NCBI GenBank assembly: GCA_051453625.1
Contig: JBOZIK010000001.1
Span: forward strand, 105,666,216-105,730,215
Source of the DNA: Welwitschia mirabilis
Lineage: Eukaryota; Gnetophyta; Gnetopsida; Welwitschiales
Direction of reading: 5' to 3'
Length of the DNA: 64,000 nucleotides
Part shown: positions 20,331 through 33,770 of the stretch, in pieces
How positions within the stretch are numbered: the stretch's first letter is position 1
Layout: each line of letters begins with the position of its first letter
Position numbers and translations under genes: made by a program
Notes under the pieces: model-generated
What the model was told of the DNA's origin: nothing
Database searches by the model: none
What the model saw: the letters and a program-made list of their open reading frames with translations, nothing else

Positions 20331-21802
20331 CAACCATTTTACTTTAGATTTATGAGAACTCACAATGCCTTTTAACTTCAATTTCAAATGATGTTTTCTT
20401 TATTTTTATGTGGTAAAGGTGATCTCTCATCTTAGTCTATTGCTTAAGTTTTGAAAGATGGTAAGTCCATGCTAGAATAGTATTTACTTAGCAATGTGAT
20501 GTGGATAGTTTTCTATTAATTATTAATTAACCAAAACATACTTAAATAAAATACAATCTTAATGTGTTATAAAGTCTAAGTTCAAGATCCAACCTATTAA
20601 AATAAAAAATTTGAAGTATCATAAGATGGTGATTTTAATATTACACTAACTACTTGTTAATAACATAGATTACTTTTTTACAGTTTAAGAACACTAGAAA
20701 TTAAAACTTTCTATCATGTTCATGGAGACCAAGGAAAAATATCCATTGAAAATTTTCAAAATATAAAAAATTGCTATTAGTGATGTATCATTATTGACGA
20801 TCATGTTTTAATAATTCAAAATTTTGAGCATCTTCAAAGGAAAGAATGACGTAGGTTATAGTACTTTATTATATACAATGAGATGTAACGATGTCATGCT
20901 TATAATGACATCATTAATGCAAATGATGTTATAAATTTATTTAGTAAATGTTATTGTCTAATGGATTATCTAGTGACATTGGAATCATATTCATAAGGTC
21001 ATTAACTAAATCTTGAGATAAGGTCCAAGTGTTAACTTGTAGAATCTTTACAGTTAAGATTCAAAATAGGAAAATAAGTGATACTTGACTCCTTTTCTAC
21101 TACACTAAGAGCAATAGTCATTGGAAAAATGAACAGGCAAAGTATTATACACATTCTCTATGTGATTTTTAAAAAAATTTGTCTAGTATAAATTTACAAA
21201 TGCTTGCATTAATAATTCTTCATGGGCATACCTTGTTTTGTTCCATTAGATTAGTTGAAATTGTACGAGAAGTAAGCATGAAGACCTTACTTTAGAGGGA
21301 GATATTAAGTAAGTTACTTTAGTATTATGCCCAACACAACTCTAAATGATACAATCTTTCATACATTTAAATCCATAACTTTCATATCTGAATAATCCAA
21401 AGACCCAAAACTTGAGAAAACCATTAAAAAAAAGAAATAATACATCATGTATAACATAGAGAAAGATGTATACAAGAAGCACATGCATGAGATGGTAGAT
21501 AATTGAGACCAATCTATCATCATATATAAAGCAAATATACATGGTCTACAATTAACTTACCTATTGCTATTTGTATAAATCACATGAAAGTTAGTAGCAC
21601 ATAATTTACCCTCTTTAGGGGTCGGAAGTATAAAGATCCCTATTTTTATTTAAAGGTCTATAAGATGGTTGTTTTTCTATGGTGATCACAAATAGCTATC
21701 AATACTATTGTTATTTTAGTAGGACATTCTAATATTTAGTGTCATGAGGACTTACATTCTTGGATTCCTATTCCATTACGAGTGAGAAGGATACAATTGA
21801 GT
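20331..21802. other. AT-rich decayed sequence, nothing recognised
   Basis: No frame with conserved domains on either strand. A GACCTTACTTTAGAGGGAG purine-containing motif near 21280 could be a relic PPT but has no LTR partner that I can see. Confidence 0.4.
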
Positions 21803-22474
21803 NNNNNNNNNNNNNNNNNNNNNNNNNNNNNNNNNNNNNNNNNNNNNNNNNNNNNNNNNNNNNNNNNNNNNNNNNNNNNNNNNNNNNNNNNNNNNNNNNN
21901 NNNNNNNNNNNNNNNNNNNNNNNNNNNNNNNNNNNNNNNNNNNNNNNNNNNNNNNNNNNNNNNNNNNNNNNNNNNNNNNNNNNNNNNNNNNNNNNNNNNN
22001 NNNNNNNNNNNNNNNNNNNNNNNNNNNNNNNNNNNNNNNNNNNNNNNNNNNNNNNNNNNNNNNNNNNNNNNNNNNNNNNNNNNNNNNNNNNNNNNNNNNN
22101 NNNNNNNNNNNNNNNNNNNNNNNNNNNNNNNNNNNNNNNNNNNNNNNNNNNNNNNNNNNNNNNNNNNNNNNNNNNNNNNNNNNNNNNNNNNNNNNNNNNN
22201 NNNNNNNNNNNNNNNNNNNNNNNNNNNNNNNNNNNNNNNNNNNNNNNNNNNNNNNNNNNNNNNNNNNNNNNNNNNNNNNNNNNNNNNNNNNNNNNNNNNN
22301 NNNNNNNNNNNNNNNNNNNNNNNNNNNNNNNNNNNNNNNNNNNNNNNNNNNNNNNNNNNNNNNNNNNNNNNNNNNNNNNNNNNNNNNNNNNNNNNNNNNN
22401 NNNNNNNNNNNNNNNNNNNNNNNNNNNNNNNNNNNNNNNNNNNNNNNNNNNNNNNNNNNNNNNNNNNNNNNNNN
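21803..22474. other. Assembly gap, 672 N
   Basis: Sized gap. All long frames reported across it are translation of N. Confidence 0.95.
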
Positions 22475-23419
22475 AGTTAAAAAGAGATACAAGACTTAAA
22501 GTAGATGGATGAGGAATCATGAGATGAATCTTCAAAGAGATTTATGCAAATGCATGCTTGTTGGCCATTACAGACTTTTAAATGATAAGATGTGTATGGT
22601 TCTCTTTTTAGATGAAATGAATTTAGAAAGAAAAATAAATTACTTAGACATGGTAATTTAGAATTTAGGATCATGACAAAAGTAGCTTTTGAGTTATAAA
22701 CATTAATGGAAGATTTAATCAAGAATACTTAAATCTAGAAGCATATAAAGATTATGATGAGTGTAATAGAGATTTTAGTACATCATAAGAAGAATGAGGT
22801 AAAATAAATGAAAGTTTTCAAAGAGGGTATTTACTCTAAGCCTTCATATAATCATCAAATTGAGGAGCTTAGTAATAGGCTTAGTAAATTAGCAATGGAA
22901 ATGAAGATGAAGATCTTTAAAAAAAACACAAATTAAAAAAAAAACAAATAAAGGTTTAGAAGACTTTTGCAATAATTGACCAATCATCTATAGGATCATT
23001 AGTAAATATAGGAGTCATGAAGTCTCTATAAGCTTATTGACATTTAACAGTGAAGATAAGGAATATGCTTATTCTATTTTGACCATTCTCTGAATGAGTG
23101 CCTAGCCATAGCTTCATTTTCATAGTACTATAATTAATTTAAAATTAACATGCCTAATCTTAAAGTTTATAATACGTGGAGATGTCTAAGGGAACTTCAT
23201 CCTTAAGCCTTATATTGCCTGACATGTTATAGGTTTTTATTAGCTTGTTTATAAGTAATAGTGGACCTAATATCCATAAGAGTATCCTTTGCTGGCATAT
23301 TCACCATAATAACCAACTCCATATGGATATCATTATGGATGATAAACATCCTACCAATGCATCTAGGATTTTCTCCATATTTATAATTTCTATTATTTAC
23401 TAGCTTGCCAAATGTTATT
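22475..23419. other. AT-rich sequence left of gypsy element D
   Basis: No domain recognised on either strand. The minus frame 23227-23427 has no family features. Presumably older transposon debris. Confidence 0.35.
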
Positions 23420-24759
23420 GCCTTCATTTACACTTAAATTTTCACATTTTTTACCTTTAAACTTTAGTAAATTAATATATTTTTAATGTTGTACATAATA
23501 TATTTATAACTAATTTGTTGTTAACCATGCTTATTTATTAATAACTAAAATTGTTACTAAAAGGAACTAAATTTGGGTATTTTATATATATAACATCCTA
23601 AGCTACCTAGACTTCCTAAGAGTCAAACTAGTTAAAGCTACTGGCATCGCTATCTAGACTGCCTGTGCCACTAACATCATGTAGAAAAGTGCATTTTGAA
23701 ATATAGGACAAGGTAATTAAACGCTCATATGATAGCTTGACCTTACAACATAGTGTTAAACTAGTCTATGAAGACCAAGGACTACATATCAGTATCCTAC
23801 CACCCACGGAGTTCTACTATTGCTTATTTATTAATAACAAGAAAATGTCAATGAATAACTTTAGTTATAAGAAGATCTAAAAATTCCCAACCTACCTCAA
23901 GGGATAATCATTACTCATCCTTCATTCATCTATTGATTGATCCTAAAACTTGAAGTTTGGCATCCTCAAAGCATTGTTTGTCATCAAAACTATACTATTT
24001 TAGAACTAGAAGTTCAAAGCCTATAATGAGAGCTTGTTTTATCATGAACTTATATGCTAGTTTTTGTCTTCCTAAGTATGAGAAAATGACTATATCATGA
24101 AGCCTTTGTCATGCCTTCCTTTAGACCTAATCTACGATATTAGTAATCTCTGTAGTGGTTGCATCATTAGTAAATGCACTCTCATTTATTATTGGACTTT
24201 TTTTATTTTTTCAAATTTGATTTTATTAAGATAATTGATTATGGAATAGTACCCTATAAATGTTCCTTTTTGCCTATTTTTTAGAATAACTCCAATGCTT
24301 TATAAGATTTAGATAATTAATATATTAGTACTAATACCCTTTATTCTATTTGAAAGTTTTCCTAGGTTTTCATCATAAGATATTAGAGTTTCAAACTTGT
24401 AATTTCTATCTATAATAGAATAGTGTATACAAAACTAAATTATATTTAGTGAATTATCTCTTACTTGGCTAAGGTTTGCATCAGAGATTTTTTTTTTGAA
24501 CATTTATTTCTGATTCTTAAGAAAAGATATCATATCAATTGAATACTTCCTCTAATTACTCTCTAAACCCTCCTTACGTTCAAAATTTTCTTTGCAACCT
24601 TTTATAATTCTTGAAATATTTGAAATACCATTATAATCTTTATGAGAGAATGATAATTAGGGTTACCTATGGATTCTTATTTCAAACTTCACTAATACCT
24701 TAATTGCTAGGGTACAATTTCCATAGATTTTAATCTATTATAGAAGTTGAGGCGTAGCA
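23420..24759 (+). repeat. 5' LTR of gypsy element D (about 1.34 kb)
   Basis: Collinear with 38800-38872 plus 42266-43543. Shared blocks include TTTACACTTRAATTTT at the start, the TCCTTCATTCATCT block near the middle, and a common end in GTAGCA at 24759 and 43543. Direct orientation. A decayed GGCGCC-type PBS (AATGCCACTGTTAAGGG, about 24767-24783) may follow. Confidence 0.65.
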
Positions 24760-25580
24760 AGCTTGTAATGCCACTGTTAAGGGCTTCAATTTGTATTTGT
24801 TGATTTGTGAAGAACCACTTCTCATTATGAGAATTTTTTTATTTTTCTAATTCTTTAATCTACTTTTATTCAAACAATCAAAAAAAATTTCTATATATGT
24901 TTTTTAGTAAGTAGGTATATCTGGAGCATCGTAATGTGCAACTACAAATAATCACTTTAGATCTATATGTGAATAAACATTTCATCTAAATGTAATTTAT
25001 TCTTATTTTTGTATTCTTAATTGCAAATAAGGTAGGTTTAATTTGTGTAGAACATCTCTATGTGTTTCGCTATAAATAGGTACCTGTGTTTTATGAATGA
25101 AATGTTTAGAATTGAAAATTCTCTCTATTAGGTTTTCTGTATTAATTAGCATAAGTTTACAAACTACTTCTTATCTTTCTTTCATAATATAAAATTCCCA
25201 GTTTCGCTGATCCCATCATTACTTTCATTAGTGCTACCATAATTTTTCTAATTTTCTTCATGATTTTATTTGGAAATTATGTGTTTCAATAAATTACTAT
25301 TATTTTGCATTACAAGTATCGCATGAGTGTATTTTATGAACCATGGGATTAGATCTACGACTAGCTAGCTTCATAAAGAAAGTGATGAATAACTAGAATA
25401 CCAACCATTCTTAAATGACTTTGACATTAATGTTGACTAAGACTATGTAGAAACTTTATTTCATAGTAGTGAAACCTCTGAGTTAATCATGTTTGACATA
25501 GATAGAGATAACATATGTCAATGATTAGTCAAAGAAACTTTAAAAACATTATTTCAACCTTAGTATCTAGCTATAACATC
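24760..25580 (+). other. Leader region of gypsy element D
   Basis: Between LTR end and gag. Contains a promoter-like CTATAAATAGGTACC at 25070-25084, which could instead mark another decayed LTR. No coding sequence that I can follow before about 25590. Confidence 0.35.
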
Positions 25581-25589
25581 TTGTATGGT

Positions 25590-26243
25590 TTCACCCCCTC
25601 ACACAAACAAAATTGAAATCAAATCATTTGTCATCAATTTATTGCCCAAATCTTACAGACTAGATTTGAATATTCTTACAAATAGTTAAGAGAGTTGGAG
25701 GAATTAGTTTGAAGTATAGAAGAGTAAAGTGAAGTATCTAGAATGGAACTTTCCATTCTTTTTAAAAGAAAATTTTGATAACACAACATAAAACCTTGTT
25801 CCATTAGGTCATACAGGAACTTTCATGTGAATTCCTAAAGACATAGTTCTTAGCCCACAAAACTAATGCCTTAATAAAAAAGCTATGAAATTTTAAGAAC
25901 AAGATAAAAAACCTTTACACAAGGCGAGTGCTTTAAATACCTATTAAAGAGATCTCCACAAAATGTTTTTGAAACTTGAAGATTATTGAACTTTTTCTAT
26001 GAAACATTAAGTGTAGAAAGTAGGAAACTAATAGAGATGATAAACGGTGGAAATTTCACATCTAAACAGCTAGATAAGCATGGAAAGCCTTGGAAAAAAA
26101 TAGTTAAAAGATTTAAAAATTAAGATAGACCTACCAAAAACACTCAAATAACTAAAAAAGACTCTAAAGCCATAGGACAAGGAATATTTAAGTTAGATGA
26201 AGAAATAGTTCTACCCAAGAAAGTTGACCACATAATTAAGGAA
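25590..26243 (+). pseudogene. Gypsy element D: gag
   Basis: Plus strand: RDLHKMFLKLEDY, then LLNFFYETLSVESRKLIEMI and NGGNFTSKQLDK. This matches the FxxLLxxCPxHGxxxxxLxxxFYxGL...xxGGxFxxKxxxEA pattern of non-chromovirus (Athila/Tat-type) gypsy gag. Frame breaks occur before it. Ends at a 10-N gap (26244-26253). Confidence 0.7.
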
Positions 26244-26404
26244 NNNNNNNNNNCCTAATTCCAAAATAATTACTAGTGGAGCTATATGTATTATATGTAC
26301 TTTTGATAATTAAAAAAACTTATGAGTGCTTCTTTATTCCCCTTTATAAAGAAACAGTGACTAAGTAAGTAAACATCAAATAAGCTAAGAGGCCTTTTTT
26401 AAGA

Positions 26405-26490
26405 CCCTAATGGTATGCTTGCATTTAAAAGTAAGCTCTTTTTTGTAATAAGTGACAGAGAATATTTTGAAGAAATAAAAATTTGATTTT
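26405..26490 (+). repeat. Direct repeat flanking the copia 6 region, left copy
   Basis: TTTAAAAGTAAGCTCTTTTT followed by GTAATAA...GAATATTTT...AATAAAAATTTGATTTTGG. The second copy is at 32900-32985. Contains a polyadenylation-like AATAAA. Could be a short LTR remnant. Confidence 0.5.
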
Positions 26491-29400
26491 GGCAAATCTT
26501 GTTCAAGTTTGTTAATCTTTTGTTTTCCAACAAATTATATTAGAGCTTTGGAGGGGATCTTTTAGAGCTCTGTTTGGCCATTCTTGAGCTTTAGAGCCTT
26601 TTGTGACCTCCTTGGAGTCTTTTGGACAATTTTTAAGGGATTCCTGGGCTTCCTTTTTTGGCCCTTTAATTCTCTCTTCTAGCTTTATTTTTAATTTTTT
26701 CCTTCTCCTATTTTTTACCATTTTTCTTTGAAGTATTTTCTTAAGAAAATCCCAAAATTATTTTTTTAGGAGGAGGTTTATTTTTCTTTAAAGCTTTTTT
26801 AAAAAAGGATATATATTATTTTTAGACAAAGGGGCTCATTTTTTCTTTAAAGTTTTCTTTTAGAAAATCCAAGATTTTTTTTAAAAAGGGCATGCTTTTT
26901 TAGGGGTCATTTTTTTTAAGTTTCCTGTTTTAAGGAAATATCGATTTTCTTTAAAAAGAACTTTTTTTTTTGCTAGCCAAAAATGGCATTTTGATCCTAG
27001 TTCCCTTTGTTATTCTACTTACCTGTGCTCTGCCACCCTCACTTATCCAATGCTACTGCAGCTGACCTACTTGCATTGCCTATCTGTACTGCCCATCGGC
27101 ACTGTGGGTGCTACCATTTTTAATCTGCAGTGTGTCAGCTCTCGCTTCTTGTGTTCTCTCACTGCCGCTACCTCCCGTCGCTAGCCATGCTTCTACCTAC
27201 AAAATGTTTGTGTGCTCTACTGCTACATTTCTTCAGTGAGTTATAGTTGTGTATTACTTTGTTATGTGCCACATGTTGTTATTGCTCCATCATTATGCTT
27301 TTCCTGCTCCCTATTATCTTTCGTTTCTTTATCAGTCCGCTAGTGTCATGTCCACTCTATGCTACTATGATCTGCCTCTGCTACCTGTCTGCACTGCTTA
27401 TCTCCAACTGCTGTGGTGCATGACTTCCTACCTCAGAGCTCCATGTTGCTACTACTATAGTCAGTTTTGTGCTACGCTACTCTTCATACCCATGCTTGGA
27501 GTCTGCTACAGTCTACCTCTCCCGTGATATTTCTGCTCATTGGGGTCTCCCGCTTGTGCTTCATTGCCATCCACGTGCTATTCCCTCATTGCTTTCATCT
27601 GCAGATGGCTTACTTCCCATTGCCACATCTACAAGAAGCTATAAACACATCTTGGGTGCTTATTCTCATGCTCTCTATGCTCTTCCTAAACACCATGAGG
27701 CCTTTGACATAGTGGTGAAAGACTTCTATTATCAACTTATAAATTACATTTTTAAACCCAATGCCGTGACAAAAGTGATTTTTTCAAAGTTATGCTAGCA
27801 ATTTTTTCTATCGCATGCACATGTAGAATTTTGAATCATTGCCCAGTTTTTGTCTTTGCCTCACACATAGGTAATTTTTCTAAATAATTGCTCAACCATT
27901 TCCAATTTTGTGCATATTTCTAAGCCATTTTGTAGGGTATTTTTTCAAACTTATAAACCCAAAATTCAATTTTTTGTTATCAAATCAAGGTAGAACATTG
28001 AGTAAGATCCCTTGATTTGATTTTTTTGAGGTATTTTCCTTAGTTTTTTGAGCTACTATTTTCACTCTTTTTAAGTTTATTGAGATTTTTGGCTTTTAAA
28101 ACCTCTCTCATTAAATGAAGTTGGGATATGGAGCAAGATCCCTTAACTTGATTTTCACTTTCTGTTGGATCTATTTTTGTGATTTGGATAGATTAAGCCA
28201 AGTTGGATGGTGAGTGATATCTACTTTGCTTAACTATATAACAATTTGTCCCTTTTTCACTATGTCTTGGTCTTTTGCTTTCTCTCTTATAATACTTTTA
28301 TTCATCTTGCTTAAGTATAGTACTAAAAAGGAAAATGACCTTTTACCCCTTAAAGACTTTAGCATTTTTACTAACAATAAATTTTAGTTGGTGGTTGGCA
28401 TAAGGAGCCTTACATAGATAGAGATTTGGGTCAACCTTTATGTTGACTTTTGAAGCTTACTATGTGATCGTAACCATGATAACTGTAAAGTTTGGGTCAT
28501 ACAACGAGTTGTGTCTCTCTTAAGTGGAAACATCCCAGATGCTTCAAGGTTTAAATTCCCGTGTATACCTTTGTAATCAAGGATATGTTGGATAAATACG
28601 AGAGGCATATTAGTAGGGTCCACTTGGATTTCATTACAAAGAAACAAAGGTTTAATAAAATTTAAAATTTACTGAGTCTAAGATATAAGCAGGTCACTAA
28701 CATTACATGATACTCTCCCTTAAGGAGGGTATATAGCTGAGGTAATTGAAAGTGGCCAATGACTTGGAAGCCACACCAATGTGATTCACATTTTGTCCTT
28801 TTACTCCCTTTAAAGACAAGGGTACCACCCTAGAAGAGGGCATAATCATTACTCAGGTTTGAAAGAACACCTTAAAACTGACCAATTTTAGCATTTTCAT
28901 TACCTAGTAATCCATTTAGGACCCTGTGTTAAAAGCTATCTTGCTCACATCAAGAAATTTTAAACAAAGTACCTTTGTCTTTTTTCTCATGCACATAGGT
29001 TCTTGCTAGTTTGGGGGGTTTCTTGGTTATCACACTTTGTGGTTTGGATAGATAACTTGATTTTTTGAGCTTGATTTCCTTTCATTGTAACTGTACCTTT
29101 CTGTCATAACATTTTTTATTTCTTTATTTTCATTGTATTGTGCTTCAATAAATTACTTGAAACTATGGATGAGAGTAAGATCCCTTTTTTTATAACTATA
29201 CCATCTCTTGTTCCTCTTTTTCTTATATCCTTCTTTAGATTTGACAAAAATTTCTTTATGTGATGGATAAATTGGTTTTAGTTGTGGGTGTGAGCAAGAC
29301 CTTTTTAATTCTTAACTTTATGTCATATGTTGTTAACTCTTTTCTAGTATTCATCCTTTTTTCACCATGACATCATCTTCAATGAATAAGTTTTAGTGAT

Positions 29401-30150
29401 TGTTATACGCTTTTCTATTCACAAATACATTTACGCATGATTTGGTCTTTGCATCTTTAGTAAAGATGGGGTTCATTTTGCTCATAGTTACCAATCCTAT
29501 GGAGAGTTATTTACACCCATATTCAACACTAGGATCATGGCTAATATAATAGTCACTCTTTAAGATGATTAATCATGGGAGGTTTGGCATGAGTATTTCA
29601 TGTTAACCATGTGAATTTATGATTATGAAAAGAAATTCTTGATACATGATCATACATCTCTTTAGAACTAGGCTAAAGAAGCTGGTTGACAAGATATTAA
29701 CAAAAAATTAGTAGAGATAATGTGGAAATCTGTTACTTATCCACATAAGAAGCTGGTTGATCAAACCAAAATAAGCTATACCAACTTCTATACATTGGGG
29801 AACATAGTCTACTCCAAAAATGATATGGACCTCCTTAACCTCATAACTTGCATGAACAGTTTACATTATGTAATAAAAAAGATGAGATAAGTAATTGCAT
29901 AGACACAAGACATTAAGGCAAAAGTAGTGAAGATTGATTTACAAAAACAAGTTTGCATTTATTATGTCAACTATATTCACTATTATTTAAAAGGATCCTC
30001 TTTGTGTAGTTATATTATGTAGCTACATGGGAGTAAGTAATTGAATAATATGAATTTTATTATTCTTATTAAGGATTTCATTTTTGCTGAAGCTTAGTTA
30101 AACTTCATGTTATCTTCTTCCTCTGATATCAAATGTAAAGTTTCTCATTC

Positions 30151-30308
30151 TCATGACCCCACTCATCAAAATAAATAGTNNNNNNNNNNNNNNNNNNNNN
30201 NNNNNNNNNNNNNNNNNNNNNNNNNNNNNNNNNNNNNNNNNNNNNNNNNNNNNNNNNNNNNNNNNNNNNNNNNNNNNNNTCATGACCCCACTCATCAAAA
30301 TAAATAGT
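30151..30308. other. 100-N gap flanked by identical 29-bp sequence
   Basis: TCATGACCCCACTCATCAAA plus nine more bases stand directly on both sides of 100 N (30180-30279). This is what a scaffold join with unmerged overlap looks like. Confidence 0.85.
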
Positions 30309-31019
30309 TTGCTAGAAAATCCCAATTGCAAAAGGAATTGCATCATGATAAGAGTAAGACTCTATAAAAATAATAAAGCACAAAGCTAATTAGACTTAGT
30401 AAAATAAGAAGCAAGTTTGGAAAATTGTCACTTCTAAGAAGAGCAAATATTAGTACTCATAATATAGAAGATAAGATCATACCATAGACTTTTGTAAAAT
30501 TTATTAGAATAAGATAAAGTCTACACTTTGAAAAAAATGCAATTACTGACAAACCTAATTTTCTTGATGATGTTGAAAATTTTGAATTAAATACTATTTG
30601 AAAATTTTAATTTTCTTGGTATAAGTGAGCACATACCTCATGATGAGACATGAATTGTTTACACATGTGTAACTCATTACATAACTCATTAGTGTGATTA
30701 TCTTAATGATCTCATTCAAGCACCAAGTTATGATTATTTGGTAGATAGAATTCTAGTTCCTATAAATGCTATGATTCAGTTATCACTGACTTGACATTGC
30801 TCTATTTATAGATTATTTCTTATGTTCTATTTGTTCCTTCTTTGAGATCACATATTCTATCTCTTTCCACTTTAATGTGAGATGATCACTCTATTTCCAT
30901 AATAAAGGACTTAATAAATATTTATGATAATAATCAATAACTAATCATGAAAGGCTATATGAATAAAAAGCTCATTCATCTTCCCAGTTATATCAAAATG
31001 TGAGAGATCACTAACATAG

Positions 31020-31930
31020 TTTCACAAGATGAGATCTTCCACTAGCTATTGTGGCATACTTGACTAAGACATTCAACTCCTCATATAATGAATGTAATAT
31101 GTGAGAATGGCCACTAGATTCTTCCATTCATGCCATGACAGTTTCCTCAGTATGAAGCATGTATTATAGATAAAGTAACTAAACAATTATTTGCACCAAA
31201 TAATTGGTGTACTGATTGAAAGCTTTTTCTTATTCACAGTAATCTATGTGGATCTATGCAAATTTTAACTCTTCATAGATTTCATTAATTTATCTTCTTT
31301 ATTAATGATGAAGCTTGAATAGCTTGAGTATCTATTATTAGATTTAAATTACAAATTTTGGATATTTCTAAAAAGTTCAAAACTAAAGTGGAAAAGCAAG
31401 CCAACTATTGGATTAAAAATCTTCATTTAGATAATGGTGGTGATTTTACATCTACTAAGTTCAAGGATTTTCTTACTTTCAAAGGGACTCGAGATTTGAA
31501 GACCTGCCCTAGGATACCCCAACAAAATGGCATCGCTGAGCAATTTAATCATAGTATCATGGATATGACTCATTCCATGATGTATTTTAGTGGTTGTAAG
31601 ACCTCTATTGAGGTGAAGTAATAAATACAACAGTACATCTTAATAATCGTATTGGTCAACATACTGAAAAAGTAGTATTTCTAGCTGAAAAATGATATGG
31701 ATATAAGTAAAAGTTGAACCATTTTCATGTTTATGGCTACAAGTACTACACCCATATTCTAATTGAGCATCATGATAAACTTGGAGTACATTTTCAAATT
31801 GACATCTTTGTGGGATATCCAACTAACTAGAATTACTATCAAGTGTATTTTCTAGGGCATTGTAAGATCATCGTTTCTCATAAAATCATCTTCACAAAGA
31901 CTTTGAAAAATGATTCTTAGCTTGATCCTT
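31020..31930 (+). pseudogene. Copia element 6: GAG-pre-integrase and integrase
   Basis: Plus strand, in order: LWHT then LRHSSSHIMNVICENGH (LWHxRLGH-type), LIHSNLCGSMQILTL (LIHSDxCGPM), FIFFINDEA (FIDD), NLHLDNGGDFTSTKFKDFLT (second Asp), PRIPQQNGIAEQFN (P-Q-Q-N-G-x-A-E, Glu present), and after the core HVYGYKYYTHILIEHHDKLG and IFVGYPTN. Frame 31358-31621 is the longest intact part. First core Asp lost (FIND). Confidence 0.9.
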
Positions 31931-32269
31931 TAAAGCTTTGTTCTTCCTCTAATCTAGTAACCATATTAGATGCTCATTATTCTATGGTTGAGGAGGAAGG
32001 TTTAGTCACCAATAATGCTTCATATTATTCTATTAGTATATCTACTTTACAACCTATATGCATTAAGCAATTTTGTGCTCCTAACATGCTTAATCATGGT
32101 TTTAGTAGTAATATAACATGTTTTTTGATTAAAAAAGGTAATACTAATAAGAGAAAAGATTGACATACTTGGTTACAATCTACTTTCTAAGATGCTCATG
32201 ATAATAAGAAGGGTAAAGCTAGATCTAGATATGACTCGTATACAACTCATAATGATGGTGATGATGAGA

Positions 32270-32520
32270 TTTACTTAACCTTTAATTGTAAACCAACTTC
32301 TTTAAAGTACATTATTCTACATAATTAGTGGATCCAATTCATAAAAAAAGAATACTATGTGCTTGCAAAAAATGATACATGGGAGTTGATTCATAAAATT
32401 AAGGAACTTATACAGCATGATGTTTTTGCACTAGTACATCATCCAACCATAGGAATAGCAACTAATACTCAAACAAAGACACTTCGTCAAGAGAAATTAT
32501 AGTAATTTCAATCTAAATTA
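32270..32520 (+). pseudogene. Copia element 6: start of reverse transcriptase
   Basis: Plus strand WIQFIKKEYYVLAKNDTWEL then IHKIKEL matches WxxAMxxEYxALxxNDTWxLV, the RT N-terminus. The segment 31930-32270 is the variable linker. After 32520 the RT cannot be followed, and YVDD and RNase H are absent. Confidence 0.75.
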
Positions 32521-32899
32521 GATTAATAATAAGTTTATTTAAACCTACTTTTTCCCATACATTATAAACTTAATTTGGCTTTTGAGGCTCTATCTGAAGT
32601 GACTCTTGATCTTAGTACTATAGAATGTGTAGTAAATTTTGGCCTAGTATGCACATGACAGTTATATTTGTAATGGGATGTATAGTAGTAGATTAAATAA
32701 TTCTTTAACAAAGTAGCTCTCACAAGATAACTCCTTTAGAAAGGTTTTATTAAAGGCCGCATTCCCAACATGTTCTTTCATATACTTTAGTTTTTCCTTA
32801 GAAGAGAGTGTATTCCTGCGTTAAGGAGGAAATCGATAAGATCTATATGCACACCATGTCCTACACTTGAGGGAAATGAAAACCCTAGTGAAACCTTGA

Positions 32900-32985
32900 T
32901 GGTCTGTTTACCTTTAAAAGTAAGCTCTTTTTTGTAATAAATGGTGAAGAATATTTCAAAGATATAAAGATTTAATTCTGGAAAA
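32900..32985 (+). repeat. Direct repeat flanking the copia 6 region, right copy
   Basis: CTTTAAAAGTAAGCTCTTTT and the following GTAATAAATGG...AATATTTC...TTTAATTCTGG. Near-identical to 26405-26490. Confidence 0.5.
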
Positions 32986-32999
32986 TATTACTCATTTTT

Positions 33000-33770
33000 C
33001 TCACCCTTCTATGTACCAATAATGATTATAACAATCATCATTTTCTGTCATGACTTGGATTAGAAAAAATAAATGGATTTTCATGAAAGACTCCATAAAA
33101 TAAAACATGAAACTTATAATCATAGCTACATAGTTAACCTCAGTGTATAACATTAGAGAACATTCTAAAATAATTCATGTATGCTCATTGGATATTAATA
33201 ATAAGTAAGATGAAATCAATAATGAGATAATTAAATCTTTAATGTCTAGAATAAGAAATGAACCAATTTTATTAAAATATCATCCACATATTAAGTTAAT
33301 TTTTTTACACTTTAAGAAAGTAGATGTTAAGAAATCAGAAGAAGCTAAGAGAATTTTATTTCACTTAGAAGTAACACCTAGATAGATGAATATGTCTAAT
33401 AACCTAGATAGATGAATATGTCTAATAACTTAGAGAGGATCCTTTTACATATAACCCATTATCTTAGACCACATTTAAAGTTAAAATAGATAAAGAAGAT
33501 GAATTAAACAGATTTGTATGTGGTAAATTACAAAAGCCCTATTTCTGAAATGTTTTACATTATTAAGGAAGAAACCATGTGAAGAAGGATACCTAAAATT
33601 TTTTAAAAAAGTAAAATCTAACATGTCAATTTTGGATGCCATCAAGCAAGTTCTATGTTTAAATAGATGTATATGATGATTAGAAAGATGAACATTATAA
33701 GAAGCACCTTCCTATCCCAAAATATAAATGCTATAAAATAAATTTCTATGCAAGTTTACAGGTCTTAGTT
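33000..33770 (+). pseudogene. Gypsy element D: gag C-terminal/linker region
   Basis: Lys- and Glu-rich broken frames leading into the protease. Includes a 26-bp tandem duplication ACCTAGATAGATGAATATGT... at about 33380-33431. Assigned by position only. Confidence 0.4.

Larger units (their letters stand above)
26254..31019. other. Pyrimidine-rich, unassigned insert within element D
   Basis: 26500-27000 is T-rich with repeated TTCTTTAAAG motifs. 27000-27700 is richer in C with many CTGCTAC runs, and its plus-strand open frames (27249-27798) are simple hydrophobic translations. GAGTAAGATCCCTT-like motifs recur at 28001, 28131, 29167 and 29292. These traits suggest a long LTR or UTR of another gypsy element. 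No protein domain recognised. Confidence 0.35.

Noticed and set aside
21760-22535. Frames of 232-255 residues
   Set aside because: Made of translated N in a 672-N gap.
27249-27798. Overlapping plus-strand frames with Tyr/Leu/Cys-rich translation
   Set aside because: Three overlapping frames of similar quality in CT-rich DNA; composition effect and no known family.
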